Source of the DNA: Variovorax guangxiensis
GTDB taxonomy: Bacteria > Pseudomonadota > Gammaproteobacteria > Burkholderiales > Burkholderiaceae_C
Assembly (NCBI RefSeq): GCF_003952165.1
Contig: NZ_RXFT01000010.1
Span: 62,001 to 126,000 of the forward strand
Direction of reading: 5' to 3'
Length of the DNA: 64,000 nt
Shown here: in pieces, positions 46,233 to 58,157 of the stretch
Position numbering within the stretch: the stretch's first letter is position 1
How the letters are laid out: every line of letters begins with the position of its first letter
Translations under genes and position numbers: made by a program
Notes under the pieces: model-generated
What the model was told of the DNA's origin: nothing
Databases searched by the model: none
Seen by the model: only the letters and a program-made list of their open reading frames with translations

Positions 46233-46263
46233 AAGCCCCGTTTCGAAAGGAACGGGGCTTTTT
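46233..46263 (+). terminator. Rho-independent terminator after tRNA-Leu
   Basis: Stem AAGCCCCGTT (46233-46242) with AACGGGGCTT (46251-46260), 8-nt loop and T-run. It also lies just beyond the stop of the convergent TPR gene. Confidence 0.9.
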
Positions 46264-46267
46264 CTTT

Positions 46268-47236
46268 TCACCAGTCGTTGTCGCTGCTGCCGCTATCGCT
46301 GTCGAAGCTGCCGCCGCCGCTGCTGCTTGCGTCGTCCCAGGAGCTCGTGTCCTTGATGCCGAAATCGTTATCGACGAAGCGATCGCGCTCCTGCGAGGTC
46401 GAGGGCGTGGACGACGAGGGCCAGAGGCTGCGGCCCATCTCGGTGTTGCCGCTGTCGGCCATGCGTGTCGTCGTGCCGCTGTCCCTGTCGAACATGCTGT
46501 TGTCGCTGCGGTCGTGCATCCAGTGACGCACCGCTTCCTGGGCCACGACCGCGCCGACGCCCACCGCGGCACCGGTGGCAAGGGCGGAGCCCAGACCCAT
46601 GCCGGGGCTAGCCGCGGGCGGCGGCGCGGGCGTCCAGCCGGGGCCCGAGCCGTAGCTTCCGTAGCCCGCCGGCATGCCTTGCGGGCCCGGGGCGGGACCG
46701 TACGAGGGCTGGGCCGGCGCAGCCGGCGGCGCGACCCGTTTGCGGAAAGCGAGATAGCCGACGACCAGCAACCCCAGGAGAGCGATGGGCATCCACGGCA
46801 CGGAAATCGTCCTGCTTTCGGTTCGCAGCGGCGCCGGGGCGGGCTCGTCGAGGCGCGAAGACGTGTTTCTCGTCTGTGGGGCGGGGCGGTCGAGCTTGTT
46901 CGTGAGTCGTTCGACGGCTTCCGGCTTGGCGAAGTCGAGGCCGGGTGACAGCGCCTTCGCCTTCGCCAGTTCGCTCCTTGCACCGTCGAGCCTGCCTTCG
47001 GCCGCAAGCAGTTCGGCGTGGACGAAATGGGCCTTGGCGCTGTCGGGATGATCCTTCAGCACCTTCGCGATCATGGCGTCGGCATCGGACATGCGCCCGC
47101 CGTTGGCCGCTTCGTAGATCTGCTGGATGGTGGGATCCTTGGGCGCGGTCGCGTCGGTCCCGGCCTGCGCGAGCGAGGGCAGGCCGAGCGCCATGGCAAG
47201 GGTAAAGGCGAGGGCGGCGAACATTCGCTGGAGCAT
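46268..47236 (-). CDS. Membrane TPR-like protein with disordered C-terminus
   Basis: A 322-residue protein: signal peptide ending SLAQAG, a tetratricopeptide-like pair of helices (about 38-95), a linker, one membrane helix (about 147-163), a proline/glycine/tyrosine-rich stretch, a short glycine-alanine hydrophobic segment (about 213-232) and a low-complexity serine/aspartate-rich tail. It may organise a membrane complex. Function is unknown. It is convergent with the tRNA-Leu and bracketed by 18-nt copies of the tRNA 3' end. Confidence 0.75.
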   Translation of the reverse strand: MLQRMFAALAFTLAMALGLPSLAQAGTDATAPKDPTIQQIYEAANGGRMSDADAMIAKVLKDHPDSAKAHFVHAELLAAEGRLDGARSELAKAKALSPGLDFAKPEAVERLTNKLDRPAPQTRNTSSRLDEPAPAPLRTESRTISVPWMPIALLGLLVVGYLAFRKRVAPPAAPAQPSYGPAPGPQGMPAGYGSYGSGPGWTPAPPPAASPGMGLGSALATGAAVGVGAVVAQEAVRHWMHDRSDNSMFDRDSGTTTRMADSGNTEMGRSLWPSSSTPSTSQERDRFVDNDFGIKDTSSWDDASSSGGGSFDSDSGSSDNDW

Positions 47237-47466
47237 GAGAGTTTTCCTGTGCGTTCCTGTAGGGGAGGATGACGATGGTCACTCTACGAGCCGAATATTG
47301 GCCAAACCTGACCGCCGCCGCGCGGCACTCCGACCCCGTGAAAACCCGCTTTCCCGCCAGATTAGAATCGCGGGTTGCCCAGTTTTGCAGGCGGCACGCA
47401 CGTGCCTCCGCATAAATCCCGCGAGCGCGTGTAAGTCCTTGATCTGTATTGACAAAGAACGATGCA

Positions 47467-47484
47467 GGCCCCGCGCACCAGCCC
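47467..47484 (+). repeat. 18-nt copy of the tRNA-Leu 3' end
   Basis: GGCCCCGCGCACCAGCCC is identical to 46183-46200, the end of the tRNA-Leu acceptor arm plus four bases. The preceding AAGAACG also resembles the tRNA variable arm. It looks like a remnant of a duplicated tRNA or an old integration site. It lies in the leader just before tig. Confidence 0.7.
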
Positions 47485-47502
47485 CCTTACCAGGAAGACA
47501 TC

Positions 47503-48819
47503 ATGACCGTGACCGTTGAAACTCTCGAGAAGCTCGAACGCAAGATCACGCTGACCCTGCCGGTCGGCACCATCCAGTCCGAAGTCGATTCGCGCCTCAA
47601 GAAGCTTGCGCGCACCGTCAAGATGGACGGTTTCCGTCCCGGCAAGGTGCCGATGAACGTCGTGGCCCAGCGCTATGGCTACTCGGTGCACTATGAAGTC
47701 ATGAACGACAAGGTCGGCGAGGCCTTCTCGCAAGCCGCGAACGAAGCCAAGCTGCGCGTCGCCGGCCAGCCCCGCATCACCGAAAAGGAAGAGTCGCCCG
47801 AAGGCCAGCTGGCCTTCGACGCCGTCTTCGAAGTGTTCCCCGACGTCAAGATCAACGACCTGTCGGGCGCCGAAGTCGAGAAGCTGTCGGCCGAAGTCGG
47901 CGAAGACGCCATCGACAAGACCCTGGACATCCTGCGCAAGCAGCGCCGTACCTTCGCCCAGCGCGCGCAAGACGCCGTGGCCCAGGACGGTGACCGCGTG
48001 ACGGTCGACTTCGAAGGCAAGATCGACGGCGAGCCCTTCCAGGGCGGCAAGGCCGAAGACTTCCAGTTCGTCGTCGGCGAAGGCCAGATGCTCAAGGAAT
48101 TCGAAGACGCCGTGCGCGGCATGAAGTCGGGCGACAGCCGCACCTTCCCGCTGTCGTTCCCGGCCGACTACCACGGCAAGGACGTGGCCGGCAAGCAGGC
48201 CGACTTCCTGGTCACCGTGAAGAAGATCGAAGCCTCGCACCTGCCCGAAGTCAACGAGCAACTGGCCAAGTCGCTCGGCATCGCCGAAGCCACCGTCGAA
48301 GGCCTGCGCGCCGACATCAAGCGCAACCTCGAGCGCGAAGTGAAGTTCCGCCTGCTGGCGCGCAACAAGAACGCCGTGATGGACGCCCTGGTGGCCAACG
48401 CCGAGCTCGACCTGCCCAACGCCAGCGTGCAGTCGGAAGTCAGCCGCATGGTCGAAGGCGCCCGCGCCGAGCTGAAGCAGCGCGGCATCAAGGACGCCGA
48501 CAAGGCTCCGATCCCCGACGAAGTGTTCCGTCCGCAAGCCGAGCGCCGCGTGCGCCTGGGCCTTGTGGTGGCCGAACTGGTGCGTGCCAACAACCTGCAG
48601 GCCAAGCCCGAGCAGATCAAGGCCCACATCGACGAGCTGGCCGCCAGCTACGAAAAGCCGGCTGACGTGGTGCGCTGGTACTTCAGCGACAACAACCGCC
48701 TGGCCGAGGTCGAAGCCGTGGTCATCGAGAACAACGTGACCGATTTCGTGCTGGGCAAGGCCAAGGTCAACGAAAAGTCGGTCTCGTTCGACGAACTGAT
48801 GGCTCAGCAGCAAGGCTGA
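47503..48819 (+). CDS. tig: Trigger factor
   Basis: A 438-residue ribosome-associated chaperone and prolyl isomerase. The ribosome-binding N-terminus contains GFRPGKVP, the FKBP-like domain lies at about 160-245 (DRVTVDFEGKIDGEPF), and the C-terminal helical arm completes the cradle. AGGA precedes the ATG. First gene of the conserved tig-clpP-clpX-lon block for protein folding and degradation. Confidence 0.97.
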   Translation: MTVTVETLEKLERKITLTLPVGTIQSEVDSRLKKLARTVKMDGFRPGKVPMNVVAQRYGYSVHYEVMNDKVGEAFSQAANEAKLRVAGQPRITEKEESPEGQLAFDAVFEVFPDVKINDLSGAEVEKLSAEVGEDAIDKTLDILRKQRRTFAQRAQDAVAQDGDRVTVDFEGKIDGEPFQGGKAEDFQFVVGEGQMLKEFEDAVRGMKSGDSRTFPLSFPADYHGKDVAGKQADFLVTVKKIEASHLPEVNEQLAKSLGIAEATVEGLRADIKRNLEREVKFRLLARNKNAVMDALVANAELDLPNASVQSEVSRMVEGARAELKQRGIKDADKAPIPDEVFRPQAERRVRLGLVVAELVRANNLQAKPEQIKAHIDELAASYEKPADVVRWYFSDNNRLAEVEAVVIENNVTDFVLGKAKVNEKSVSFDELMAQQQG

Positions 48820-48843
48820 TCTCCCAAGCCGCCCGCTACGCCG

Positions 48844-48875
48844 ATGGGGCTTGTGCTTTGCGGCACGAGCCCCAT
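48844..48875 (+). terminator. Hairpin between tig and clpP
   Basis: A 13-bp stem (48844-48856 with 48863-48875, one G-U pair) and 6-nt loop. The T-run is short, so it may be a partial terminator or an mRNA processing element. Confidence 0.55.
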
Positions 48876-48934
48876 TTCACTCAGGCGTACAGTTCAGACA
48901 CAGCGAACGATCCCATTTCTCGGAGAGCAAATTC

Positions 48935-49543
48935 ATGAGCGCACAGGAAACCCAGGCCCTCGGCATGATCCCGATGGTCATCGAGCAGTCGGGCCGCGGC
49001 GAGCGGTCTTACGACATCTACTCGCGCCTTCTCAAGGAGCGCATCATTTTCCTGGTGGGCGAGGTCAACGACCAGACCGCCAACCTCGTGGTGGCCCAGC
49101 TGCTGTTCCTCGAGAGCGAGAACCCGGACAAGGACATTTCCTTCTACATCAACTCCCCGGGCGGCAGCGTGAGCGCCGGCATGGCGATCTACGACACCAT
49201 GCAGTTCATCAAGCCCGACGTGTCGACCATGTGCCTGGGCTTCGCGGCCAGCATGGGCGCCTTCCTGCTGGCGGCGGGTGAAAAGGGCAAGCGCTTCTCG
49301 CTGCCCAATTCGAAGATCATGATCCACCAGGTGCTCGGCGGCGCACGCGGCCAGGCGACCGACATCGAGATCCACGCGCGCGACATCCTGCGCACCAAGG
49401 ACCAGATGAACCGCATCCTGGCCGAACGCACCGGCCAGCCGCTGGAAAAGGTCAAGGCCGACACCGAACGAGACTATTTCCTGACGGCCGACGAGGCCAA
49501 GGACTACGGCCTGGTGGACCAGGTCGTCGCCAAGCGCGGTTGA
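48935..49543 (+). CDS. clpP: ATP-dependent Clp protease proteolytic subunit
   Basis: A 202-residue serine peptidase with the catalytic serine in GFAASMGAFLL, the histidine in MIHQVLGGARGQATD and an aspartate downstream. Fourteen subunits form the chamber that works with ClpX encoded next. CGGAGAG precedes the ATG at 48935. Confidence 0.97.
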   Translation: MSAQETQALGMIPMVIEQSGRGERSYDIYSRLLKERIIFLVGEVNDQTANLVVAQLLFLESENPDKDISFYINSPGGSVSAGMAIYDTMQFIKPDVSTMCLGFAASMGAFLLAAGEKGKRFSLPNSKIMIHQVLGGARGQATDIEIHARDILRTKDQMNRILAERTGQPLEKVKADTERDYFLTADEAKDYGLVDQVVAKRG

Positions 49544-49573
49544 ACGCCGGCGCCGAGGGCGCCAAATGGCAAG

Positions 49574-49610
49574 AAACGGCGTTTTCCACACGGGAAACGC
49601 CGTTTTTGTT
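49574..49610 (+). terminator. Rho-independent terminator between clpP and clpX
   Basis: A 14-bp stem (49574-49587 with 49592-49605, one G-U pair), ACAC loop and T-run. It suggests clpX has its own promoter in the 40 bp that follow, or that readthrough sets the clpP to clpX ratio. Confidence 0.8.
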
Positions 49611-49650
49611 TAGTTATCATTGTCCCTACCCTGTAACGAGGCAAATGTCC

Positions 49651-50916
<1,266 letters not shown>

Positions 50917-50939
50917 AGCCAAAGACGCGAAGGATTTGC

Positions 50940-53381
<2,442 letters not shown>

Positions 53382-53398
53382 TCGAATAATCGCAAAAG

Positions 53399-53428
53399 TT
53401 GCGGGACCTTGAAAAATTGGTATATACT
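53399..53428 (+). promoter_or_regulatory. Probable promoter of tRNA-Gly
   Basis: TTGCGG (53399-53404) and TATACT (53423-53428) with an 18-bp spacer lie 14 bp before the mature tRNA-Gly 5' end. Confidence 0.55.
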
Positions 53429-53442
53429 TCAAGGCTCGAAAC

Positions 53443-53518
53443 GCGGGAATAGCTCAGTTGGTAGAGCGCAACCTTGCCAAGGTTGAGGTCGAGAGTTCGA
53501 GACTCTTTTCCCGCTCCA
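53443..53518 (+). tRNA. tRNA-Gly (anticodon GCC)
   Basis: A 76-nt tRNA: acceptor GCGGGAA/TTCCCGC, D-arm GCTCAGTTGGTAGAGC, anticodon stem-loop CCTTGCCAAGG with GCC, T-arm GAGTTCGAGACTC and encoded CCA. First of three tRNA genes after lon. Confidence 0.95.
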
Positions 53519-53524
53519 GTTTTG

Positions 53525-53554
53525 AAAAAGGGAAGCTCCAGCTTCCCTTTTTTT
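53525..53554 (+). terminator. Rho-independent terminator between tRNA-Gly and tRNA-Cys
   Basis: A 12-bp stem (AAAAAGGGAAGC at 53525-53536 with 53541-53552), TCCA loop and a run of seven T. Confidence 0.9.
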
Positions 53555-53581
53555 CGCTAGTTCGATTTCGTATTTCTGCGT

Positions 53582-53655
53582 GGCGCGATAGCAAAGCGGT
53601 TATGCAACGGATTGCAAATCCGTCTAGTCCGGTTCGACTCCGGATCGCGCCTCCA
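53582..53655 (+). tRNA. tRNA-Cys (anticodon GCA)
   Basis: A 74-nt tRNA with acceptor GGCGCGA/TCGCGCC, anticodon loop ATTGCAAAT (GCA), T-arm CCGGTTCGACTCCGG and encoded CCA. Confidence 0.95.
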
Positions 53656-53689
53656 CTCTCTCGGTTCAAACAGATTCGACCCCGAACGC

Positions 53690-53725
53690 CAAGCCCCGCC
53701 AACCGACGTTGCCGGGGCTTGTTTT
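53690..53725 (+). terminator. Rho-independent terminator between tRNA-Cys and tRNA-Leu
   Basis: Stem CAAGCCCCG (53690-53698) with CGGGGCTTG (53713-53721), an inner CAAC/GTTG pairing in the loop, then TTTT. Confidence 0.8.
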
Positions 53726-53755
53726 GTTTGGGTTATCGTCGATGTCCAACCTGAC

Positions 53756-53847
53756 GCCCGGATGGTGAAATTGGTAGACACATCGGACTTAAAATCCGCC
53801 GCTTCCTTAATCGGGGCATACGGGTTCGACCCCCGTTCCGGGTACCA
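53756..53847 (+). tRNA. tRNA-Leu (anticodon UAA)
   Basis: A 92-nt class II tRNA with acceptor GCCCGGA/TCCGGGT (one G-U pair), anticodon loop CTTAAAA with TAA, a long variable arm, T-arm CGGGTTCGACCCCCG and encoded CCA. It reads UUA/UUG leucine codons. Confidence 0.95.
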
Positions 53848-53866
53848 ACTTACAAGGGAGCATCAG

Positions 53867-54508
53867 ATGCCTCGCTATAACGCTCCATTTGAAATTCATG
53901 TGCACGGCGACGTGCCGCTGCGTTCGGACGTCACCTTCGAACAGATCCAGGAGGCGCTCAAGCCGCTGTGGAAATACGCCGGTGCCAAGTCGCTGGCCGA
54001 TGGCGCCACCAGCTCCTACGAAGAAGAACCCGGCATCCGCTACGAGCAGAAGGACCACATGCTCCAGATGTGCTGGACCGTGGCCGGCGATGAAGACTTC
54101 CGCCAGGCGCTCGACGAGATGTGCATGGGCCTGAACGAGCTCTCCGAGCGCGGCGCGGCCATCGAGGTCACCTTCTACGACACCGACTTCGACGAGGAAG
54201 AGGGCGACCCCGAAGAGGAGTCGCGCGACGACTTCCTGATGCTCTTCGTCGGCCCCAATCCGGCCGCCATCATGCAGGTGCAGCGCGACCTGCTCGTCGA
54301 AGACGTCGTCAACCTCATGGAACGCCACTTCGACGGCTCCGAGCTGGGTGGTGTTGTCGCCGAAATCGATCGCCTCTTCAGCGACCGTTTCGACGCGCTC
54401 GTGAACTCGCTCGAAATTGGAAAGCGCCCGCGCGGCACCGGTGGACCGGGCAGCGGGGGCAGCGGTGGTGGCCACGGCGGCGGCCGCCGTCCGCGCCACC
54501 TGCACTGA
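53867..54508 (+). CDS. Acidic protein with glycine-rich basic tail, unknown
   Basis: A 213-residue cytosolic protein. The body has an acidic cluster (about 107-120, DTDFDEEEGDPEEESRDD) and alternating helices and strands; the last about 28 residues form a glycine-serine linker ending in arginine and histidine (GGGRRPRHLH). I do not recognise a characterised domain; the protein resembles uncharacterised families confined to Burkholderiales. GGGAG lies before the ATG, 20 bp after tRNA-Leu. The MFS gene follows. Confidence 0.75.
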   Translation: MPRYNAPFEIHVHGDVPLRSDVTFEQIQEALKPLWKYAGAKSLADGATSSYEEEPGIRYEQKDHMLQMCWTVAGDEDFRQALDEMCMGLNELSERGAAIEVTFYDTDFDEEEGDPEEESRDDFLMLFVGPNPAAIMQVQRDLLVEDVVNLMERHFDGSELGGVVAEIDRLFSDRFDALVNSLEIGKRPRGTGGPGSGGSGGGHGGGRRPRHLH

Positions 54509-54549
54509 CTGCCTGACTGGCTCCCGGCACCGCTCGCCGCAGCCCGCGC

Positions 54550-55854
54550 ATGGCCCTGTTCCCCGCCTCCGCGCTGCAGCCGGGCGTGCGCAAGCGCGAG
54601 GTGTTCGGCTGGGCGATGTACGACTTCGCCAACTCGGGCTACACCACCGTCGTCATCACTGCTGTGTTCGCCGCCTACTTCGTGGGCGGCATCGCCAAAG
54701 GCGCACCATGGGCCGCCTTCGCATGGACGGCGGCGCTCAGTACCTCCTATGCCATCGTGATGCTCACGATGCCCGCCATCGGCGCATGGGCCGACATGCG
54801 CGCGGCAAAAAAGCGCGTGCTGGTTCTCGCGACCCTGGGCTGCGTCTTCGCGACGGCTGCGCTCTCCGTCACGCCCAGCTTCTCCGGCGCCGGCGGCGTC
54901 GCGCTCGCGATGGCGCTGATCATCGTCTCCAACGCCTTCTATTCCTACGGCGAGTCCCTCACGGGTGCCTTCCTGCCCGAGCTGGCGACGGCCGAGGGCA
55001 TGGGCAAGGTGAGCGGATGGGGCTGGGCCTTCGGCTATGTGGGCGGCATGCTGGCGCTGGGCATCTGTCTGGCTTACGTGTTGTGGTCCCAATCCAAGGG
55101 GCTGCCGGCGGCGCACTTCGTGCCGGTCACGATGCTGATCACCGCAGCCATCTATGGCTTCGCCGCATGCGCCACCTTCGCACTGCTGCCCGAGCGCGCA
55201 CAGCCCCGCGCCGCCGGCAACGAGCAGGGTGCCTGGCAGCAGTTGCTCGCCACCTACCGTCAGGCGCGCGCGTATCGCGACTTCATGTGGCTGCTGGCCT
55301 GCACCGTCTGCTACCAGGGCGGCGTGGCGGTAGCCATCACGCTTGCCGCCATCTACGCGGAGCAGGTGATCGGCTTCGTGGCAAGCGAGACCATGGTGCT
55401 GATCTTCGTGCTCAACATCGCGGCTTCACTCGGTGCCTTCGGCTTCGGCTATGTGCAGGACCGCATCGGCCACAAGGTCTCGCTGGCCGGCACGCTCGTC
55501 GCGTGGATCGCTGTCTGCGTGATCGCAGCGCTGGTCACCACCAAGGGCGGCTTCTGGTGGGCCGCGACCATCGCGGGGCTGGCCATGGGATCGAGCCAGT
55601 CGGCCGGCCGCGCGATGACTGGCTACCTGGCGCCGCCGAAGCAGCTCGCCGAGTTCTTCGGGCTCTGGACCTTCGCCACGCGGCTGGCGAGCATCGTCGG
55701 ACCGCTGAGCTTCGGCGCCATCACCTGGATGACCGGCGGCAACCAGCGAATCGCGATTCTTTCGACCACGGTGCTGTTCGTGGCGGGGCTGTTGCTGCTG
55801 CTCCCTATCGACATGCAGCGCGGCCGCCAGGCCGCGCTGCGCGCCTCCTCCTGA
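54550..55854 (+). CDS. Major facilitator superfamily transporter, UMF1/Atg22-like
   Basis: A 434-residue membrane protein with about twelve hydrophobic segments. GWAMYDFANSGYTTVV at the N-terminus is the hallmark of the UMF1/Atg22-like MFS family, whose members include vacuolar amino-acid effluxers; bacterial substrates are unknown. It starts 41 bp after the previous gene and converges with the lipoprotein gene. Confidence 0.9.
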   Translation: MALFPASALQPGVRKREVFGWAMYDFANSGYTTVVITAVFAAYFVGGIAKGAPWAAFAWTAALSTSYAIVMLTMPAIGAWADMRAAKKRVLVLATLGCVFATAALSVTPSFSGAGGVALAMALIIVSNAFYSYGESLTGAFLPELATAEGMGKVSGWGWAFGYVGGMLALGICLAYVLWSQSKGLPAAHFVPVTMLITAAIYGFAACATFALLPERAQPRAAGNEQGAWQQLLATYRQARAYRDFMWLLACTVCYQGGVAVAITLAAIYAEQVIGFVASETMVLIFVLNIAASLGAFGFGYVQDRIGHKVSLAGTLVAWIAVCVIAALVTTKGGFWWAATIAGLAMGSSQSAGRAMTGYLAPPKQLAEFFGLWTFATRLASIVGPLSFGAITWMTGGNQRIAILSTTVLFVAGLLLLLPIDMQRGRQAALRASS

Positions 55855-55864
55855 CTGCCGGCAA

Positions 55865-58069
55865 TCAGGGCAGCTTGTCGCCGAACAGGCTGCCGTTGGT
55901 CAGCGGCCAGCCGACTTCCGGTGCGTAGCGCACCGTCCAGTTCGCCGGGTTCTTCACGCGGGCCGCGAAGGCCGCCAGGTCCGAACGGTCCAGCGAGCCG
56001 GTGTAGATCGCGTTGGTCTGGTTGGCGGGGCTCGCCGTGAAGCTGAAGGCGGTGCCGGCCGTCGTGACTGCGTCGGGAATGGTGCCGGCGCTGCCACCCA
56101 GCGTGATGGTCGCGAGGTAGTCGCCGACGGCGGTGATTTGCCCGGCCACGCCGTCGCCCAGGCCGGCGATGCTGCCTCCCGCGATGGCATAGACGGTCTC
56201 CGACTTGCCGATGCCGCCCGGCGACCCGAGTGTGAAGCCCTTGTCCGCGACCGGATTGCCCGTCACGTCGGTCTGGATGGTCACGATGGTGCCGGCCGGC
56301 AGGTTGCGGTCGGCGGTCCAGAAGAAGGCCGTCTCGTTGGTGATGCCGGTGAACTCGTTCGTGCCCGATTTGCGGTCGCGGTCGGTGAAGAGCACCTTCG
56401 TGCCGCCGTTCACCGCCTTCAGCAGCACGAAGGCGTAAGCGTCGGGCGCCTCGGCGTTGGCGGCCATGAAGAGCAGGTCGCCGGCGGCGAGCGCCGTGGC
56501 GCCGTCGGTCGTGGTGAAGCTCAGCTGCGTCGCGTCGCTGATGCCGGCGAAGGCGTTGCCGGCGGGATCGGTGATCGCGTTGGCGTCGATGGTGACGTAG
56601 TAGCCGCTGCTGGCCGCAAGCGGTGCCGACGGCACCAGCTTCAGCTTGTTGAAGGCCACCTGCAGGCGGCTGGTCGGGCTGTTGGCGTGGAAGGTCTCGA
56701 CCACGCTGCCGTCGGCCTTGTGCAGAACGATGCTGCCCGAGCCCAGGCGCACGGCTTCGTTGAACGACAGCGCGATCGAGGCGTCGAGATTCACGCCCAC
56801 GAGGCCGGCCAACGATGCCTTTTTCAGCTTCGGCGCGGTGGTGTCCACCAGCGGCGAGCCCAGGCGCACCACGAAGCCGTCGAACTTCTGGTCGGCGGGA
56901 GGCAGGTCCTTCGAGGCAGTGCTGCCGTCCCACTTGGTGTCGCCGTTGTCCAGCAGCAGCTGGACTTCCGTGCCGGGCCTCACGGGGCCCGGCACCTCGA
57001 CTGCGGATTCGAAGCTGCCGCCGGTGTCCTTGGCCAGTGCATCGAGGTTGTTCGACAGCTCGACCGGCGCGCTGTTGGGGTTGCCGTCCCACGCGAAGAG
57101 CGCAAAGTTGCGATCCACGTCCGGGCTTGCGGCACCCGCGGGGCCGGCGACGATCAGGTAGTTGCCGTCGGTGCCCTTGTCGATCGAGCGGATTCCGCGG
57201 CCGCCCAGTTCGAGCTCGATGGGCGCGCCGAAGGTAGCCTGCGTGGCGGTGCCCGCGACCAGCGCGGCGTAGTTCTGCACCGGCACGATCAGCGCCTTGG
57301 AGCGCACCGTGGTGCCCGTCTGCGGCGCGCGGAAGCCGAGCCACAGCGCGGTGTCGCCCGGCGAGCTGGTCATGCCTTCGATGGAGAAGCCGTCGACGCG
57401 CTCGGGCACGATGCCCGCCGCGGCCGACACCGCAAAGCCGAAGCGGTTGGCGCCGAGGCCGTGCGCATTGCCGGAGTCCCAGGCGACGAGCTGCGCTTCG
57501 AGCAGCGAGAACTGGCCGACATAGCTGAATGCGGTGTCGGCACCCGTGCCGGTGACCTTGACCGCGAACAGGTGCGAGCGGTCGGCCGCCGCATCGGCGC
57601 CGTCCTTCTTGTTGCTGTTGGAGCCGGTGAAGTACAGCGTGTCGCCGACGCGGGTGCCGGCCTCGAGATCGAGCTCCTTGGTGAGCTTGGGGCCTTCGAG
57701 CTCGTAGCTCCATTCCTTCACCGCGGCGCCGCCGCCGCGCGGGTAGACGCGCAGCACGTTCGACTCGTCGTCCGCCACGATCATGAAGTTGCCGGGCAGG
57801 GCGAGGGCGGTCGATGCGTCGGAAGAACCTTCGGTGGTTCCTGCATTGGGCGTGAATCGCGCCTTGGAGACGAGCTGGTCGGGTTCAGGCTGCGCTGCGG
57901 GCGGTTGTGCCGGCGGCTGCGTGGCCGGCGGCGTGGTGCTCGCGGGCGGAAGGAAGCCGATCGGACCGGAGCCGCCACCGCCGCCTCCGCAGGCACTCAG
58001 TGCCAGCGCGAGCGCACCGGCGAGCATCAGGGGCTTGAAGGGAATGCGGGCTTGGGGAAGAGGGTTCAT
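55865..58069 (-). CDS. Large secreted lipoprotein with DUF3616-like and Ig-like domains
   Basis: A 734-residue protein with signal peptide and lipobox LSACGGGGGG, followed by a proline/glutamine-rich spacer (to about residue 62). The middle part (about 70-400) has repeated strand motifs such as FSIEGMTSSPGDTALWLGFRAP, DUF3616/beta-propeller-like. A bacterial Ig-like SbsA-type segment follows (TAPKLKKASLAGL..., about 400-510), then a C-terminal region with lamin-tail-like features (GDLLFMAANAEAPDAYAFVLL). It is presumably displayed on the outer membrane; function is unknown. Start at 58069 gives a normal signal peptide. Confidence 0.75.
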   Translation of the reverse strand: MNPLPQARIPFKPLMLAGALALALSACGGGGGGSGPIGFLPPASTTPPATQPPAQPPAAQPEPDQLVSKARFTPNAGTTEGSSDASTALALPGNFMIVADDESNVLRVYPRGGGAAVKEWSYELEGPKLTKELDLEAGTRVGDTLYFTGSNSNKKDGADAAADRSHLFAVKVTGTGADTAFSYVGQFSLLEAQLVAWDSGNAHGLGANRFGFAVSAAAGIVPERVDGFSIEGMTSSPGDTALWLGFRAPQTGTTVRSKALIVPVQNYAALVAGTATQATFGAPIELELGGRGIRSIDKGTDGNYLIVAGPAGAASPDVDRNFALFAWDGNPNSAPVELSNNLDALAKDTGGSFESAVEVPGPVRPGTEVQLLLDNGDTKWDGSTASKDLPPADQKFDGFVVRLGSPLVDTTAPKLKKASLAGLVGVNLDASIALSFNEAVRLGSGSIVLHKADGSVVETFHANSPTSRLQVAFNKLKLVPSAPLAASSGYYVTIDANAITDPAGNAFAGISDATQLSFTTTDGATALAAGDLLFMAANAEAPDAYAFVLLKAVNGGTKVLFTDRDRKSGTNEFTGITNETAFFWTADRNLPAGTIVTIQTDVTGNPVADKGFTLGSPGGIGKSETVYAIAGGSIAGLGDGVAGQITAVGDYLATITLGGSAGTIPDAVTTAGTAFSFTASPANQTNAIYTGSLDRSDLAAFAARVKNPANWTVRYAPEVGWPLTNGSLFGDKLP

Positions 58070-58157
58070 TGTGCGCGGCAATACTTTTTGACAAACCGCG
58101 CATGCTGGTACTTTTGTGTGACGCCCCGGTGAAAAGCGGGCTCGAATCAGGTTCCCG

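Noticed and set aside
46110..47484. Complete integrative element at tRNA-Leu
   Set aside because: No integrase, transposase or phage gene lies between the repeats; only one TPR gene. At most a remnant.
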